64,000 bases of DNA from Calothrix anomala FACHB-343 (GCF_014696435.1 NZ_JACJQG010000017.1:79051-143050), one strand, 5' to 3'. Positions 34,582-45,053 are shown, counted from the stretch's first letter. Program-made: numbers and translations. The notes: generated by a model from the sequence alone, not told the origin.

Positions 34582-36510
34582 ATGACTACACCAGAGATAG
34601 CAGCTTATGGAGCTTGGCGATCGCCGATTACTACAGATTTAATTACCTCCCAAACCATCGGCTTAGGACAAATTTGGCTTGATGGCGAGGATATATACTG
34701 GAGCGAATTACGACCATCAGAAAAAGGAAGGAACGTAATTGTTCGGTTAAAAGATGGTGAAGTTAGCGACGTAACCCCGGCTGGCTATAACGTCCGTACC
34801 CGTGTTCATGAATATGGCGGTGCTTCTTTTTTAGTAGTAAATGGCACAGTGTACTTTGTTAACTTTGCCGACCAGCGCCTTTATCGTCAATCTGCTGATA
34901 GCGCACCACAAGCTATCACACCAGAAGTAGCAAAACGCTATGCAGACGCTATCTTTGACCATCAACGCCAACGGATTATTTGCGTGTGCGAGGATCATAG
35001 CGTTACTGGGCAAGAAGCTGTCAATACTGTGGTAAGTATTGGATTGACAGCAGATAGTACGCCGCAGCAATTAGTCGCAGGTAACGATTTTTACGCCGCA
35101 CCGCGCCTGAGTCCTGATGGTTCGCGCTTGGCTTGGCTAAGTTGGAACCATCCAAATATGCCTTGGGATGGTACGGAACTTTGGATAGCAGAAGTTCAAG
35201 CAGATGGATTTTTAGGCAAAGCCGAAAAAATTGCCGGGGGTAGAGAAGAATCTATATTTCAACCTCAATGGTCGCCAGACGGTACGCTATACTTTATTTC
35301 TGACCGCACAGGCTGGTGGAATCTTTATCGCTGGCAAAATCAGACTGTGGAAGCCTTAACCGAGATAACAGCAGAGTTTGGTAAACCTCTGTGGGTGTTA
35401 GGGATGCGCACCTATGATTTTGAGTCAAGCGATCGCATTATTTGCACTTATACTCAAGAAGGTATTTGGCATTTAGCAAGTCTCGATACCAAAACCAAGC
35501 AACTAGAACCACTACCAAATCCTGACACAGAAATTTCTTCACTACATACAACCCCTGGTAAAGTCATTTTTATCGGTGGTTCTCCGACTGAGCAAACAGC
35601 TATTGTGCAGTTAGACTTGGCTAGTAAACAGCTGGAAGTGCTACGCCGCGCCAGTGAAGTGAAAATAGAGGCTGGTTATCTTTCCTTACCCCAAGCTATT
35701 GCCTACCCTACAAGCGATGGTAAGACAGCTTACGCCTTATTTTATCCACCACAAAATCAAGATTACACCGCACCTGTGGGTGAAAAACCACCGTTAATTG
35801 TGAATAGCCACGGTGGCCCTACAGCCGCAGCTGGGACTAGTTTAGACTTGAGCATTCAATATTGGACGAGTCGCGGTATTGCAGTTTTAGATGTTAATTA
35901 TGGTGGTAGTACCGGTTATGGCAGAGAATACCGTCAAAGATTAGATGGACAATGGGGAATTGTCGATGTTGATGATTGCGTTGATGGGGCGCGTTATTTG
36001 GTAGAAAAAGGAGCAGTAGACGGTAATCGCCTAGCAATTTCTGGTGGGAGTGCGGGTGGTTATACAACGCTGTGTGCTTTAACTTTCCGCGATACGTTTA
36101 AAGCAGGTGCGAGTCACTACGGCGTCAGCGATTTGGAAGCTTTAGCGCGAGATACCCACAAATTTGAATCGAGATATTTAGACCGCTTAATTGGTAAGTA
36201 TCCCGAACAGCAGCAGATTTATCAAGAGCGATCGCCAATTAATTTTACCGAACGTCTAGCCTCGCCTGTAATTTTCTTTCAAGGATTGGAAGACCAAGTA
36301 GTACCACCTAACCAGACAGAAGCAATGGTAACAGCATTGCGAGTTAAAGGTGTTCCCGTAGCTTACCTTCCCTTTGCAGGGGAGCAACATGGGTTCCGAC
36401 AAGCAGAGAATATCAAGCGTTCTTTAGAAGGGGAACTTTACTTTTACTCGCAGATTTTTGGCTTTGAATTAGCTGATGCTGTAGAACCTTTACGAATTGA
36501 AAACTTTTGA
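34582..36510 (+). CDS. S9-family prolyl oligopeptidase-like peptidase
   Basis: 642 residues. N-terminal beta-propeller (residues about 20-370; repeats such as SPDGSRLAWLSWNHPNMPWD and QWSPDGTLYFISDRTGWWNL) followed by the alpha/beta-hydrolase domain. Catalytic Ser490 sits in SGGSAGGYTTL, Asp571 in GLEDQVVPP and His603 in GEQHGFRQ. These are the acylaminoacyl-peptidase/DPP-like members of S9 that cut short peptides. No signal peptide, so cytosolic. Its stop abuts the convergent 3' end of the next gene. Confidence 0.94.
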   Translation: MTTPEIAAYGAWRSPITTDLITSQTIGLGQIWLDGEDIYWSELRPSEKGRNVIVRLKDGEVSDVTPAGYNVRTRVHEYGGASFLVVNGTVYFVNFADQRLYRQSADSAPQAITPEVAKRYADAIFDHQRQRIICVCEDHSVTGQEAVNTVVSIGLTADSTPQQLVAGNDFYAAPRLSPDGSRLAWLSWNHPNMPWDGTELWIAEVQADGFLGKAEKIAGGREESIFQPQWSPDGTLYFISDRTGWWNLYRWQNQTVEALTEITAEFGKPLWVLGMRTYDFESSDRIICTYTQEGIWHLASLDTKTKQLEPLPNPDTEISSLHTTPGKVIFIGGSPTEQTAIVQLDLASKQLEVLRRASEVKIEAGYLSLPQAIAYPTSDGKTAYALFYPPQNQDYTAPVGEKPPLIVNSHGGPTAAAGTSLDLSIQYWTSRGIAVLDVNYGGSTGYGREYRQRLDGQWGIVDVDDCVDGARYLVEKGAVDGNRLAISGGSAGGYTTLCALTFRDTFKAGASHYGVSDLEALARDTHKFESRYLDRLIGKYPEQQQIYQERSPINFTERLASPVIFFQGLEDQVVPPNQTEAMVTALRVKGVPVAYLPFAGEQHGFRQAENIKRSLEGELYFYSQIFGFELADAVEPLRIENF

Positions 36511-36936
36511 TTATTCTCTTTCGTGCTGCGGCTGATTTTGCGGACGACGGAGAAACCAATACCATCCAGAGCCTTTACGAGTCAGCCAGGAATCTTCTAA
36601 ATCGGGATTATAGTCAGGGAAATCGGAAAATTGATTATCATCATGGACGCGAATTCTCAAATTCTGACAATTTCCTTCAATATCAATTGTCACAGTCTGA
36701 TTATCGCTCTGGTTTGGGCGTAAGAGGCTATCTCTCATAATGCGTCGGGTTCTCTCTACTCTATTACTAGGAAGACAACGCACTCTGACTAAAGAACTGT
36801 CATTAGGGTTATCTAAAAGATAGGGTAGTACTGAAGAGTCGCGATTTCTCGGAGTTTCGGCGCTGGCTAAAGAGGTGATTGATAGCAAGAGAATTGTACT
36901 CAAGCTAATAATTCTGGCTCCAGGTGGGCTATTCAT
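36511..36936 (-). CDS. Secreted hypothetical protein
   Basis: 141 residues with a signal peptide (IISLSTILLLSITSLASAET, cleavage near residue 27). The mature part is basic in its middle (RVERTRRIMRDSLLRP) and ends in WYWFLRRPQNQPQ. Two Cys. No named family recognised. It is convergent with the S9 peptidase gene, the two stops being adjacent, so the downstream ends of the two transcripts must overlap. Confidence 0.72.
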   Translation of the reverse strand: MNSPPGARIISLSTILLLSITSLASAETPRNRDSSVLPYLLDNPNDSSLVRVRCLPSNRVERTRRIMRDSLLRPNQSDNQTVTIDIEGNCQNLRIRVHDDNQFSDFPDYNPDLEDSWLTRKGSGWYWFLRRPQNQPQHERE

Positions 36937-37038
36937 GGTATTTCTTCTTAATTAAAGACAGTAATTGCCAGGGCGGTAACCCCGGCAGAGCATTTATTTA
37001 GAATTTCAAATCAAATACTAGTGTCAATTAGTAATAAC

Positions 37039-37686
37039 TTATTTATTTTCTAGCAGTTGATTAACTTGCGCGCCTCTGCGACCAGTTTTAATTTCATAAC
37101 GGCGGGTGAGGTTGTCTTCGTAGTTCATATCTCTAGCAGCTGCTGAGTTCACAAAAGCATCGCAATTTTTACCTTGAACTACTGTAGAGGAACTGCTGCT
37201 ATTTTCTTCATTGCGGTTATTACGAGTATCTTTAGAATCGCTGTTATTTCGGCTACCTTGGCTAGCACCGCTACCGCTAACGCCAATACCTAAGAAGCTG
37301 ACACCACCGCCACCGCCATCATTATGGCTTTGAGAAGAACTAGAACGAGTGCTAGTAGAAGTAGCGATCGCAATTTTAGCGGAACTGTTGCGGGTGTTGC
37401 TACCTAAACCCACATCGCTACATAATGCACGAGGATCATTAGCGAGAGTTTTCGGGTCAACCCAAGATTGATGATCCCCCAAACCTTGAATTTCACTGTT
37501 ACCTACGGGATTGCTGGGAGTGCTAGGTGTAGAAGTGCTAGGAGTACCATTACCAACAGCTGCGCCAGGTTTAAAGATACCCGCCGACTGTACATCAAAT
37601 GGCCCGGCGAATGCTGGTACTGTAGCGGTTAACAGTGCAGTAGCGGTAAGTAAAGAGCTAGTTAGGTTACGGAATTTCATAATCAT
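37039..37686 (-). CDS. Secreted low-complexity hypothetical protein
   Basis: 215 residues from ATG 37686; AAGGAAA directly upstream fits ATG 37680 (MKFRNLTSSLL) better. Signal peptide ends at AFAG near residue 29. The mature chain is rich in Ser, Asn, Thr and Gly (TSTSTRSSSSQS, GGGGGVSFLG, RNNRNEENSSSSS) with two Cys and a basic C-terminus (RRYEIKTGRRGAQVNQLLE). Probably an exported, partly disordered surface or periplasmic protein. Family not recognised. Confidence 0.72.
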   Translation of the reverse strand: MIMKFRNLTSSLLTATALLTATVPAFAGPFDVQSAGIFKPGAAVGNGTPSTSTPSTPSNPVGNSEIQGLGDHQSWVDPKTLANDPRALCSDVGLGSNTRNSSAKIAIATSTSTRSSSSQSHNDGGGGGVSFLGIGVSGSGASQGSRNNSDSKDTRNNRNEENSSSSSTVVQGKNCDAFVNSAAARDMNYEDNLTRRYEIKTGRRGAQVNQLLENK

Positions 37687-37689
37687 TTT

Positions 37690-37980
37690 CCTTGATTTTC
37701 AGTGTTTGTCTTGGGCTTTCATCCCTTCACTTACTCATAGGTTGACCGAGAGAAGTTTATGCACCCCTTGGGGAAATTTTTTTGTAAATCCTGGGGAAGG
37801 GAAAGGGGGACAAGCAGGACAAGGGAGACAAGGGGGACAAGGAGGACAAGGGGGACAAGCAGGAAAAACAAATTACCAATGCCCAATGCCCAATGCCCAA
37901 TGCCCAATGCCCAATGAATAATGACTATTGACCAAAAATTGGGATAAATAAGTGAATCGTCTTGAGGTTTTTACCAAACT
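37690..37980. repeat. 9-bp and 7-bp repeat arrays
   Basis: About seven GGGGACAAG/GGAGACAAG units (37797-37860) followed by five CCCAATG heptamers (37877-37917). Same unit as found in frame in the helicase gene. Confidence 0.9.
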
Positions 37981-38565
37981 ATGCAGTACCCTTTAGAACT
38001 GACTTTTAAATTTTGGGCGTTAGCGCCGCAAATATCGATTGTTGATAGTCAAGGTAATTTGGTTTTCTATCTCAAGCAGAAATTGTTTAAGCTAAAGGAA
38101 GCAATTACGATTTTTGCTGATGTAGAACAAACTCGTCCGCTTTTTTATATTAAAGCTGACCGAATTATCGATTTTTCGGCACGTTATAACTTTAGCGATA
38201 GCGAAGGTAGAGAAATTGGTGCTGTGAAACGGCGAGGATTGCGATCGCTCTGGCGCGCCCGCTATGACATATTTGATGGTGAGACTAGCAATCTCACTAT
38301 CCAAGAGAAAAACCCTTGGGTAAAAGTTGCTGATGCTTTATTTGCAGAGATACCAGTTGTCGGGTTGTTCACTGGTTATGTCTTTAACCCAGTTTATCTA
38401 GTTAGCCGCGCTGATGGTACTATTGTCATGCGGTTAGAGAAAATTCCCTCGTTTCTCTCCAGAAGATTTACAATTAAACAAGTCGATCAATTAAGCGATC
38501 GCGAACAAGAGCAAGTTCTTTTAAGTTTGTTGATGATGCTGCTTATAGAACGCAATCGCGGCTAG
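37981..38565 (+). CDS. LURP-one-related (Tubby-like) family protein
   Basis: 194 residues. The whole protein fits the LURP1-related beta-barrel: FKFWALAPQISIVDSQGNLV, ADRIIDFSARYNFSDSEGRE and GAVKRRGLRSLWRARYDIFD show the typical D..G and G.I.R...S..R/Y pattern, followed by a central hydrophobic helix (FAEIPVVGLFTGYVFNP). Function of bacterial members unknown; the eukaryotic relatives bind membranes. No signal peptide. Lies directly after a long repeat array. Confidence 0.8.
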   Translation: MQYPLELTFKFWALAPQISIVDSQGNLVFYLKQKLFKLKEAITIFADVEQTRPLFYIKADRIIDFSARYNFSDSEGREIGAVKRRGLRSLWRARYDIFDGETSNLTIQEKNPWVKVADALFAEIPVVGLFTGYVFNPVYLVSRADGTIVMRLEKIPSFLSRRFTIKQVDQLSDREQEQVLLSLLMMLLIERNRG

Positions 38566-38794
38566 TTACAGTTAATACCAATTCAAAATTCAAAATTAAG
38601 AAATCTATATTTTGCTAAGGTTTCTGGATTTGGATCTTTTTCATGATTTTTAGTGAATTGGTATAACCCATATTCATGATTATTGTAGAGGAGACATCCA
38701 AATGATTCTCCTCAAATTATCCAATTTTGAGAGCAAAGAAATAATCCAATTCTTTCTCCTCTGCTCCCTCTGCTCCCTCTGCTTCTTTTGTTAT
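38566..38794. other. Spacer, repeats only
   Basis: CTGCTCCCT heptamer-like units (38763-38785) close to the M15-like gene's 3' end; a 56-codon frame at 38702 is chance (see rejected list). Confidence 0.55.
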
Positions 38795-39874
38795 CTAATA
38801 CCCATCTACAGACCAATGGGGAGGATCGTTACTCAACTTATACACCCCATAGGTGCTACCAACAGTCCATAAATTACGATTTAGGGCTGCATTGTTTGGG
38901 TTACCTACAGTTACCAATCGCCCATTACCATCTCTAATGCTAATTGTGCCATTCCAGGTGACATTCCAATCAATTGCCTGTCTTTGAGTATGGCGCGAAT
39001 TTAAAGAAACCGGATTACCACCAATTCCATAAGCATTTACCATTTCTTGAGCAGCTTGTACTGAGCCTGCATTGGTGTAATGCTCCCATTCAATATTCAC
39101 TCCCGCCATACTTGGGACAAATTTAGCTGAAATTTCTTGTCTATTGATTCGCGCTGCATAATGCATTAAATAAGCACGTTCTTTGGGACGATGGGTAGCA
39201 GTAACAATTACTTGACATCCTGCATCAATTAGTGCTTTTTGAAATGCTTCAACTCTTTGACGAAATGGTGATGCTAAATCAGCAATTAATCGACTGGTGG
39301 GGAAGTTATTAACCCAATGTGCGCCACTCAAACGAAATCTTTGATTTTTCGCAAACCCATTTAAAATATCTAAGGCTGGTGTTAAATCTTGTCCGAGTTT
39401 TTGTTTGGTATTATTGCTTAAAGCCTCTTCTATTTCACTACGCCAACGTACATCTCTTTTTTTATATGCTTCGGCTAAACCTTTATTACTACTATTACCA
39501 AAATCTCCATCTGCTGTTAAAGGTGGATTTAATTGTCCAGTTTTATTAATGGATGCTTGTAAATCTTTAACTTCTGCTTCCCCAAAACCAAGGTAACTTA
39601 GCAATGTGCTAGCTGAGAGATTAGGAATCTGCAAAATAAAACCCTGATTTAGGGCTACAGAATAAGTCATATTTCCAACTATACCATCAGCAGTTAAGTT
39701 ATTTCTTTGCTGATAGCTACGAGTAGCTTGATCGGTTTGTTTACCAAAGTCCCCATCAACCACATCAATCGGAAATTGAGCATTTTTTAAAAAGCTTTGC
39801 CAACCTTGGACAATATCACCTTTTGAGCCAAGTCTGATGACTGGTAATTTGAGAATACTGACATTAAAAGCCAT
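38795..39874 (-). CDS. Endolysin-like M15-type peptidase with two PG-binding domains
   Basis: 359 residues. Two PG_binding_1 domains come first (about 11-70: GSKGDIVQGWQSFLKNAQFP; about 85-140). The C-terminal domain has the M15 (VanY/D-Ala-D-Ala carboxypeptidase) zinc-ligand pattern: His295 and Asp302 in SRHTQRQAIDWN, and His353 in DPPHWSVDGY. It probably cuts peptidoglycan stem peptides. There is no signal peptide, so release needs a holin, lysis or another export route, as for phage endolysins or tail lysins. GGGGAGAAAATT before ATG 39874 is a strong ribosome binding site. The amidase gene upstream, on the same strand, has the same domain logic. Confidence 0.85.
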   Translation of the reverse strand: MAFNVSILKLPVIRLGSKGDIVQGWQSFLKNAQFPIDVVDGDFGKQTDQATRSYQQRNNLTADGIVGNMTYSVALNQGFILQIPNLSASTLLSYLGFGEAEVKDLQASINKTGQLNPPLTADGDFGNSSNKGLAEAYKKRDVRWRSEIEEALSNNTKQKLGQDLTPALDILNGFAKNQRFRLSGAHWVNNFPTSRLIADLASPFRQRVEAFQKALIDAGCQVIVTATHRPKERAYLMHYAARINRQEISAKFVPSMAGVNIEWEHYTNAGSVQAAQEMVNAYGIGGNPVSLNSRHTQRQAIDWNVTWNGTISIRDGNGRLVTVGNPNNAALNRNLWTVGSTYGVYKLSNDPPHWSVDGY

Positions 39875-40030
39875 AATTTTCTCCCCATTAAAAATTATAG
39901 ACTTCTTGCAAAAGCTTGATTTTTAGTCAGAGAGTCAGCATTTTGCTGAATTTTATCTGTTACTTCAGGTACTTTTGCAAGCCGTCTATAGATTACTCAA
40001 TAATGATTGCCTAAATTTTGATGCATTCGC

Positions 40031-40115
40031 CAAATGAAAAATGACTAATGACAAATGACTAATGACAAATGACTAATGACAGCCCTCATCAATTATCTTG
40101 AATCGCACCACCATA
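40031..40115 (+). repeat. Arm-heptamer cassette, copy C
   Basis: ATGACTA/ATGACAA heptamers followed by the right arm GACAGCCCTCATCAATTATC...CGCACCACCAT. Left arm missing or diverged. It separates the two lytic-enzyme genes. Confidence 0.75.
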
Positions 40116-40116
40116 T

Positions 40117-41055
40117 TTAAAGTAATTTCTGCCAAGAAGCAGGTCCGATAATTCCATCAGCAACTAAGCCATTTTGCTTTTGAAAGTTTTTAACTACCGC
40201 TTCTGTTTGCGGCCCGTAAATACCATCAACTTCAACACCTAAACGATATTGGATGTAGCGAATTACCGGCCCGCCAGCATGATTTGGACGAATAATTCTG
40301 CGTGCTAAAATTAAATTGATGGCATCCCAGGTAGCTTTGTTAGCAGTTCCTGTTTCGGCAATATCAATGATTTTTTGAAATTTGGTAACAGCAGAACTTG
40401 TAGCACTTCCTGCTACCCCATCTTCTACTAAAGGTTTACCATTTCTATCGGTAATTTTTAGTTGGTTCAAGGCTTTTTGTAGACGTAGAACTGTGACATC
40501 TACATTCAGTTCTTCATCGGGTACGGGGTTTACAGCTGTAGTTGGTAATTTACCAGTCAAGCCTTTAACAATTGCATTCGCTAGAGCTTCTGGCTCATAA
40601 AGATTCATATCTTTTTGTGAATCGATAAAGCAGCACTCTACAAGAATTGCAGGCATATTTGTATTTCTCAATACATATAAATGAGAGCCACTTTTAACAT
40701 TACGATTAAAATAGCCTAATTTGACAATTTCATCTAATACTGGTTTCGCAATTCTGCGACTTGTTTCGCTACCTGCAAATACTTCTGTGCCGTTGGCTTG
40801 CCCGTTAAAAGCATTAAAATGAATTGAGACGAACACATCAACTTTATTGGCATTTGCTATATCACATCTTCTAGCAAGTGATTCACCGACTCTGCTAGCT
40901 CTCTGTGGTCTACATGGTATGACTTGATGCCCTAAAGCTTGTAACTTAGATATAACTCTATTGCCGACATCTAAGGTTAAATTATCTTCAAATCTAATGC
41001 CTCTTGCTCCAGTATCAGGGGGGCAATTATGTCCAATATCAATGCCAAATTTCAT
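40117..41055 (-). CDS. N-acetylmuramoyl-L-alanine amidase with two PG-binding domains
   Basis: 312 residues. Amidase_3 zinc site: His9 in GIDIGHN, Glu23, His79 in VFVSIHFNAF, and catalytic Glu140 in ILVECCFID. It cuts the bond between muramic acid and L-Ala. Two PG_binding_1 domains follow (about 182-245 and 256-312; DGIYGPQTEAVVKNFQKQN). No signal peptide, unlike the periplasmic AmiC-type amidases of cyanobacteria, so it resembles phage endolysins or spore-type enzymes. Strong GGAGGAGATAAAA ribosome binding site before ATG 41055. The M15-like gene follows on the same strand across a repeat cassette. Confidence 0.9.
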   Translation of the reverse strand: MKFGIDIGHNCPPDTGARGIRFEDNLTLDVGNRVISKLQALGHQVIPCRPQRASRVGESLARRCDIANANKVDVFVSIHFNAFNGQANGTEVFAGSETSRRIAKPVLDEIVKLGYFNRNVKSGSHLYVLRNTNMPAILVECCFIDSQKDMNLYEPEALANAIVKGLTGKLPTTAVNPVPDEELNVDVTVLRLQKALNQLKITDRNGKPLVEDGVAGSATSSAVTKFQKIIDIAETGTANKATWDAINLILARRIIRPNHAGGPVIRYIQYRLGVEVDGIYGPQTEAVVKNFQKQNGLVADGIIGPASWQKLL

Positions 41056-41631
41056 TTTTATCTCCTCCGCTTATTTTCATATTAGTTTAAATTCTTAACA
41101 CCTTTTGATTACTCTCTTTTATACTTTTACAGAAAGAAAAATAAATTTTCCATCTTAAAAGCTAACATGACTAGGAAAAATGCATACCATAAATATGCTG
41201 AAAGTTACTCTGACAAAAGTCATAAGATAAATAATCATGGCTCAAACTGCACAAAATATTTTTTTACTACAAACTACAGAAAATAAATTCCCGGATTTTA
41301 ACAAAACTTTTGTTCGCTTAACACAACTGGCAAATAAATTGATCGCGTAAAGAAAATGTAACAAAATACACAAGTATGTTGCTCTATATTTCTTCCCCGT
41401 CAACCGTCAACCGTCAACAATCAACCGTCAACAAACCTAGTGAAGGGAGGTAATACTACTGAGAAAGCCGTGAAGACCGATCCAGCTATTTACCATGCTC
41501 TTCTTACAATGATTTTATAAGAATTAATTTGATTTTCTTAGTCACGAACACTTGGCGAGAACGGATTCACCGTTGAGTCAGTGTGAGTTATCTTTATAGT
41601 CCTGTGTCTTTGGTGGTTTCTCCACAAGCCT
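41056..41631. other. Spacer upstream of clpB
   Basis: AT-rich, with GTCAACC/GTCAACA heptamers at 41398-41430. A GTG frame at 41470-41520 starts MKTDPAIY, like Rpn/transposase-family starts, then stops after 16 codons; it is at most a relic. The clpB promoter presumably lies within the last 150 bp. No CIRCE-type palindrome seen. Confidence 0.5.
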
Positions 41632-44250
41632 ATGCAACCCACTAATCCAAACCAATTTACAGAAAAAGCCTGGGAAGCGATCGCCCATACCCCGGATATT
41701 GTGAAACAATATCAGCAACAACAGATTGAAAGCGAACACCTAATGAAGGCGCTGCTAGAACAAGAAGGGCTAGCAAGCGGGATTTTGACCAAAGCGGGTG
41801 TAAATTTGCAAAAAATCCGCGATCGCGCCGAACAATTTATTCAGCGTCAGCCCAAGGTATCCGGTAGCAGTACTTCTGTTTACTTAGGACGCAGCTTGGA
41901 TACTTTATTAGACAGGGCGGACGCTTATCGCAAAGAATTTAAGGACGAATATATTTCTATTGAGCATTTATTGCTGGCTTATGCCAAAGACGATCGCTTT
42001 GGTAAAGGTATATTGCAAGAATTTGGTTTAGATGAAAGCAAGCTAAAAAATATTATTAAACAAATTCGGGGGAGCCAGACAGTGACCGACCAAAATCCAG
42101 AAGGTAAATACCAATCCCTGGAAAAATACGGGCGTGACCTCACAGAAGCAGCACGTAAAGGTCAACTCGATCCGGTGATTGGTCGTGATGATGAAATTCG
42201 CCGTACAATTCAAATTCTTTCGCGGCGCACCAAGAATAACCCCGTGTTGATTGGCGAACCAGGTGTAGGTAAAACTGCGATCGCGGAAGGACTCGCCCAG
42301 CGCATCGTCGCCGGTGATGTTCCCCAATCCCTCAAAGACCGCAAATTAATCGCTTTAGATATGGGTGCTTTGATTGCTGGGGCGAAATTCCGAGGAGAAT
42401 TTGAAGAACGCCTGAAAGCAGTCTTAAAAGAAGTGACCGAATCTGGCGGCAATATAGTTCTATTTATTGATGAAATTCATACTGTAGTTGGCGCTGGTGC
42501 AACTCAAGGCGCAATGGATGCGGGGAATTTATTAAAACCCATGCTAGCTAGAGGCGAGTTGCGCTGTATTGGAGCGACAACTTTAGATGAATATCGCAAA
42601 TATATTGAGAAAGACGCCGCTTTAGAAAGACGCTTCCAGCAAGTTTATGTAGATCAGCCCAGCGTCGAAGATACTATATCTATTTTGCGGGGGTTGAAAG
42701 AACGCTATGAAGTACACCACGGGGTAAAGATTTCCGACAGTTCCTTAGTAGCTGCGGCGACATTATCGAGTCGTTATATTAGCGATCGCTTTTTACCAGA
42801 TAAAGCCATTGACTTAGTAGACGAAGCTGCTGCTAGGCTGAAAATGGAAATTACTTCTAAGCCAGAAGAACTAGACGAAATCGATCGCAAGATTCTGCAA
42901 CTGGAAATGGAGAAGCTATCTTTACAAAAAGAAAGCGATTTAGCTTCTCGCGAACGGTTGGAAAGATTAGAGAAAGAACTTGCAGATCTCAAGGAAGAAC
43001 AAAGAACCCTGAATGCACAATGGCAATCGGAAAAGGATGTCATTACCAAGATTCAGGCGGTAAAAGAAGAAATTGACCGCGTTAACCTAGAAATTCAGCA
43101 AGCAGAACGGAATTACGACCTCAATCGCGCTGCTGAGTTAAAATACGGTAAGTTAACCGATTTACACAGAAGATTAGAAGCGGCGGAAAATGAACTAACA
43201 CAAGCCCAAGGTACGGGTAAATCTCTGCTGCGGGAAGAAGTTACCGAAGCCGATATTGCGGAAATTATTTCTAAATGGACAGGAATTCCCATCAGTAAAT
43301 TGGTGGAATCGGAAAAAGAAAAACTGCTGCATTTAGAAGATGAACTGCACCACCGGGTAATTGGACAAAATGAAGCCGTTACAGCTGTAGCTGATGCAAT
43401 TCAGCGATCGCGTGCTGGGTTAGCCGATCCTAATCGTCCCATAGCTAGCTTTATCTTCCTCGGCCCCACAGGTGTAGGTAAAACCGAGTTAGCCAAAGCT
43501 TTAGCCGCGTATATGTTCGACACCGAAGAAGCTTTGGTACGCATTGACATGTCGGAATATATGGAGAAACACGCCGTTTCTCGCTTAATTGGTGCGCCTC
43601 CCGGATATGTGGGTTACGAAGAAGGCGGACAACTCACCGAAGCTATTCGCCGTCGTCCATACGCTGTGATTCTCTTTGACGAAATTGAAAAAGCACATCC
43701 CGATGTGTTTAACGTCTTCCTGCAAATTCTTGATGATGGTCGCGTCACCGATGCCCAAGGTCATACGGTAGACTTCAAAAATGCGATTATTATCATGACC
43801 AGTAACATCGGTTCTCAATATATTCTCGATGTCGCCGGGGATGACATGCGCTATGACGAAATGCGCCATCGGGTATTGGAAGCGATGCGTAATAGCTTCC
43901 GTCCAGAATTCCTCAACCGAATTGACGAGTTTATTATCTTCCACAGCTTGCAAAAACGCGAACTCCGGCAGATTGTCATGCTACAAGCTGATAGATTGCG
44001 CCAAAGATTGAGCGATCGCAAAATGTCCCTGCGACTCTCGGATGCGGCTCTTGACTTTTTAGCCGAAGTCGGTTACGATCCAGTTTTTGGTGCGCGTCCA
44101 TTAAAACGAGCAATTCAACGGGAATTAGAAACTCAAATAGCTAAAGCTATCTTGCGTGGCGAATTCCACGATGGTGACTCTATCTTTGTAGATGTGCAAA
44201 ATGAACGCCTATCTTTCAGCCGTTTGCCGGTTGAGGTGTTTACTAGCTAA
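41632..44250 (+). CDS. clpB: ATP-dependent chaperone ClpB
   Basis: 872 residues, the full ClpB length. Clp N-domain (1-145), first AAA+ domain with Walker A GEPGVGKT (208-215), the coiled-coil middle domain (about 400-530, rich in Glu and Lys: [20 protein letters not shown]) that marks ClpB rather than ClpC, and second AAA+ domain with Walker A GPTGVGKT (611-618) and [20 protein letters not shown]. No IGF/IGL ClpP-binding loop is seen. It resolubilises protein aggregates with DnaK. Expected to be heat-induced; no heat-shock box was identified. A strong terminator follows. Confidence 0.97.
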   Translation: MQPTNPNQFTEKAWEAIAHTPDIVKQYQQQQIESEHLMKALLEQEGLASGILTKAGVNLQKIRDRAEQFIQRQPKVSGSSTSVYLGRSLDTLLDRADAYRKEFKDEYISIEHLLLAYAKDDRFGKGILQEFGLDESKLKNIIKQIRGSQTVTDQNPEGKYQSLEKYGRDLTEAARKGQLDPVIGRDDEIRRTIQILSRRTKNNPVLIGEPGVGKTAIAEGLAQRIVAGDVPQSLKDRKLIALDMGALIAGAKFRGEFEERLKAVLKEVTESGGNIVLFIDEIHTVVGAGATQGAMDAGNLLKPMLARGELRCIGATTLDEYRKYIEKDAALERRFQQVYVDQPSVEDTISILRGLKERYEVHHGVKISDSSLVAAATLSSRYISDRFLPDKAIDLVDEAAARLKMEITSKPEELDEIDRKILQLEMEKLSLQKESDLASRERLERLEKELADLKEEQRTLNAQWQSEKDVITKIQAVKEEIDRVNLEIQQAERNYDLNRAAELKYGKLTDLHRRLEAAENELTQAQGTGKSLLREEVTEADIAEIISKWTGIPISKLVESEKEKLLHLEDELHHRVIGQNEAVTAVADAIQRSRAGLADPNRPIASFIFLGPTGVGKTELAKALAAYMFDTEEALVRIDMSEYMEKHAVSRLIGAPPGYVGYEEGGQLTEAIRRRPYAVILFDEIEKAHPDVFNVFLQILDDGRVTDAQGHTVDFKNAIIIMTSNIGSQYILDVAGDDMRYDEMRHRVLEAMRNSFRPEFLNRIDEFIIFHSLQKRELRQIVMLQADRLRQRLSDRKMSLRLSDAALDFLAEVGYDPVFGARPLKRAIQRELETQIAKAILRGEFHDGDSIFVDVQNERLSFSRLPVEVFTS

Positions 44251-44278
44251 TTTGGTTATCCATAACCGCAGACAAAGT

Positions 44279-44306
44279 AAAGACGCCAAGAATTCTTGGC
44301 GTCTTT
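44279..44306 (+). terminator. Rho-independent terminator after clpB
   Basis: AAAGACGCCAAG AATT CTTGGCGTCTTT, a perfect 12-bp stem with a 4-nt loop, followed by GTTTGTT, 28 bp after the clpB stop. Confidence 0.9.
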
Positions 44307-44456
44307 GTTTGTTATAAATACTGTGGGCAAATTTCAACCGCAAGATAATACTTAATCCGCCGTCGCCATACCTACTCAATCAGAAAAATTCTCACTCAAA
44401 TAACGACAAATAAATATAGAAATTAGGTTTATAAATTACCTATAAACAATTATTTT

Positions 44457-45053
44457 ATGCAAAATGTTCCTTATCAATATCGACTGCTAATTTTATTTTC
44501 ATTGATGGGTTTGGTTATCGCCTATGACTACTGGCGTCATCCAACTAACCCGAAAAAATTTAAAGAATACTTGTTTTTAATTCTATCCGGTTTAATGGGT
44601 GCAGTATTTGGTGTTATTAACGATCAGATTACCTGCACTCTTTCACCTGCTTACTTTTATTACTTCAAAAATGTCCCCTATGATTCTAGTTTTCGTTGGC
44701 AAGTAAGTCAGGTTGGATTTGAAGCAGGCTTTTTCGCGGGTTTTTTTAGCTACGGCATCTTTTTAATCATTAATCAGAAGCGAAAGTTACCTTTACCTCA
44801 TCATCAATTAATAAAAATGGCAAAGTATCCTATTGCTTGGGCAATTGTGCTTGCGCCAATTACAGGATTGATATTTTATTATTTGCAGTTTCCCTTTTTT
44901 GTCGAGCAAATTCAGCCAATCGCTGAACCCACAGAAATTCCCAAGTTTATTTTGGTTTGGGGAATTCATATTGGACTGTATCTTGGTGCAGTTTTAGGAA
45001 TTGTGCATGGTGCGGTAAAGATTCGCCGAAGATTGTTAGCCCAAATACCCTGA
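44457..45053 (+). CDS. Conserved hypothetical membrane protein
   Basis: 198 residues with four probable membrane helices (LLILFSLMGLVIAYDYW, YLFLILSGLMGAVFGVI, GFFAGFFSYGIFLII, IAWAIVLAPITGLIFYYLQF) and a fifth, more polar, near the C-terminus (FILVWGIHIGLYLGAVLGIV). It ends in a basic tail (KIRRRLLAQIP). No named family recognised. The stop at 45053 falls inside the start of a degenerate Ser/Thr kinase fragment in another frame, so an insertion or deletion probably fused the ends here. Confidence 0.68.
   Translation: MQNVPYQYRLLILFSLMGLVIAYDYWRHPTNPKKFKEYLFLILSGLMGAVFGVINDQITCTLSPAYFYYFKNVPYDSSFRWQVSQVGFEAGFFAGFFSYGIFLIINQKRKLPLPHHQLIKMAKYPIAWAIVLAPITGLIFYYLQFPFFVEQIQPIAEPTEIPKFILVWGIHIGLYLGAVLGIVHGAVKIRRRLLAQIP

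Noticed and set aside
38702-38870. Frame of about 56 codons after GGAGACATCC
   Set aside because: Good spacing to a ribosome binding site, but its translation is CTCCCTCTG repeat (LLCSLCSLC) and then antisense to the M15-like gene.
41470-41520. 16-codon GTG frame starting MKTDPAIY
   Set aside because: Resembles the start of Rpn-type transposase/nuclease families, but it stops at once and the AGGAGG is about 20 bases too far upstream. At most a relic; too short to support.
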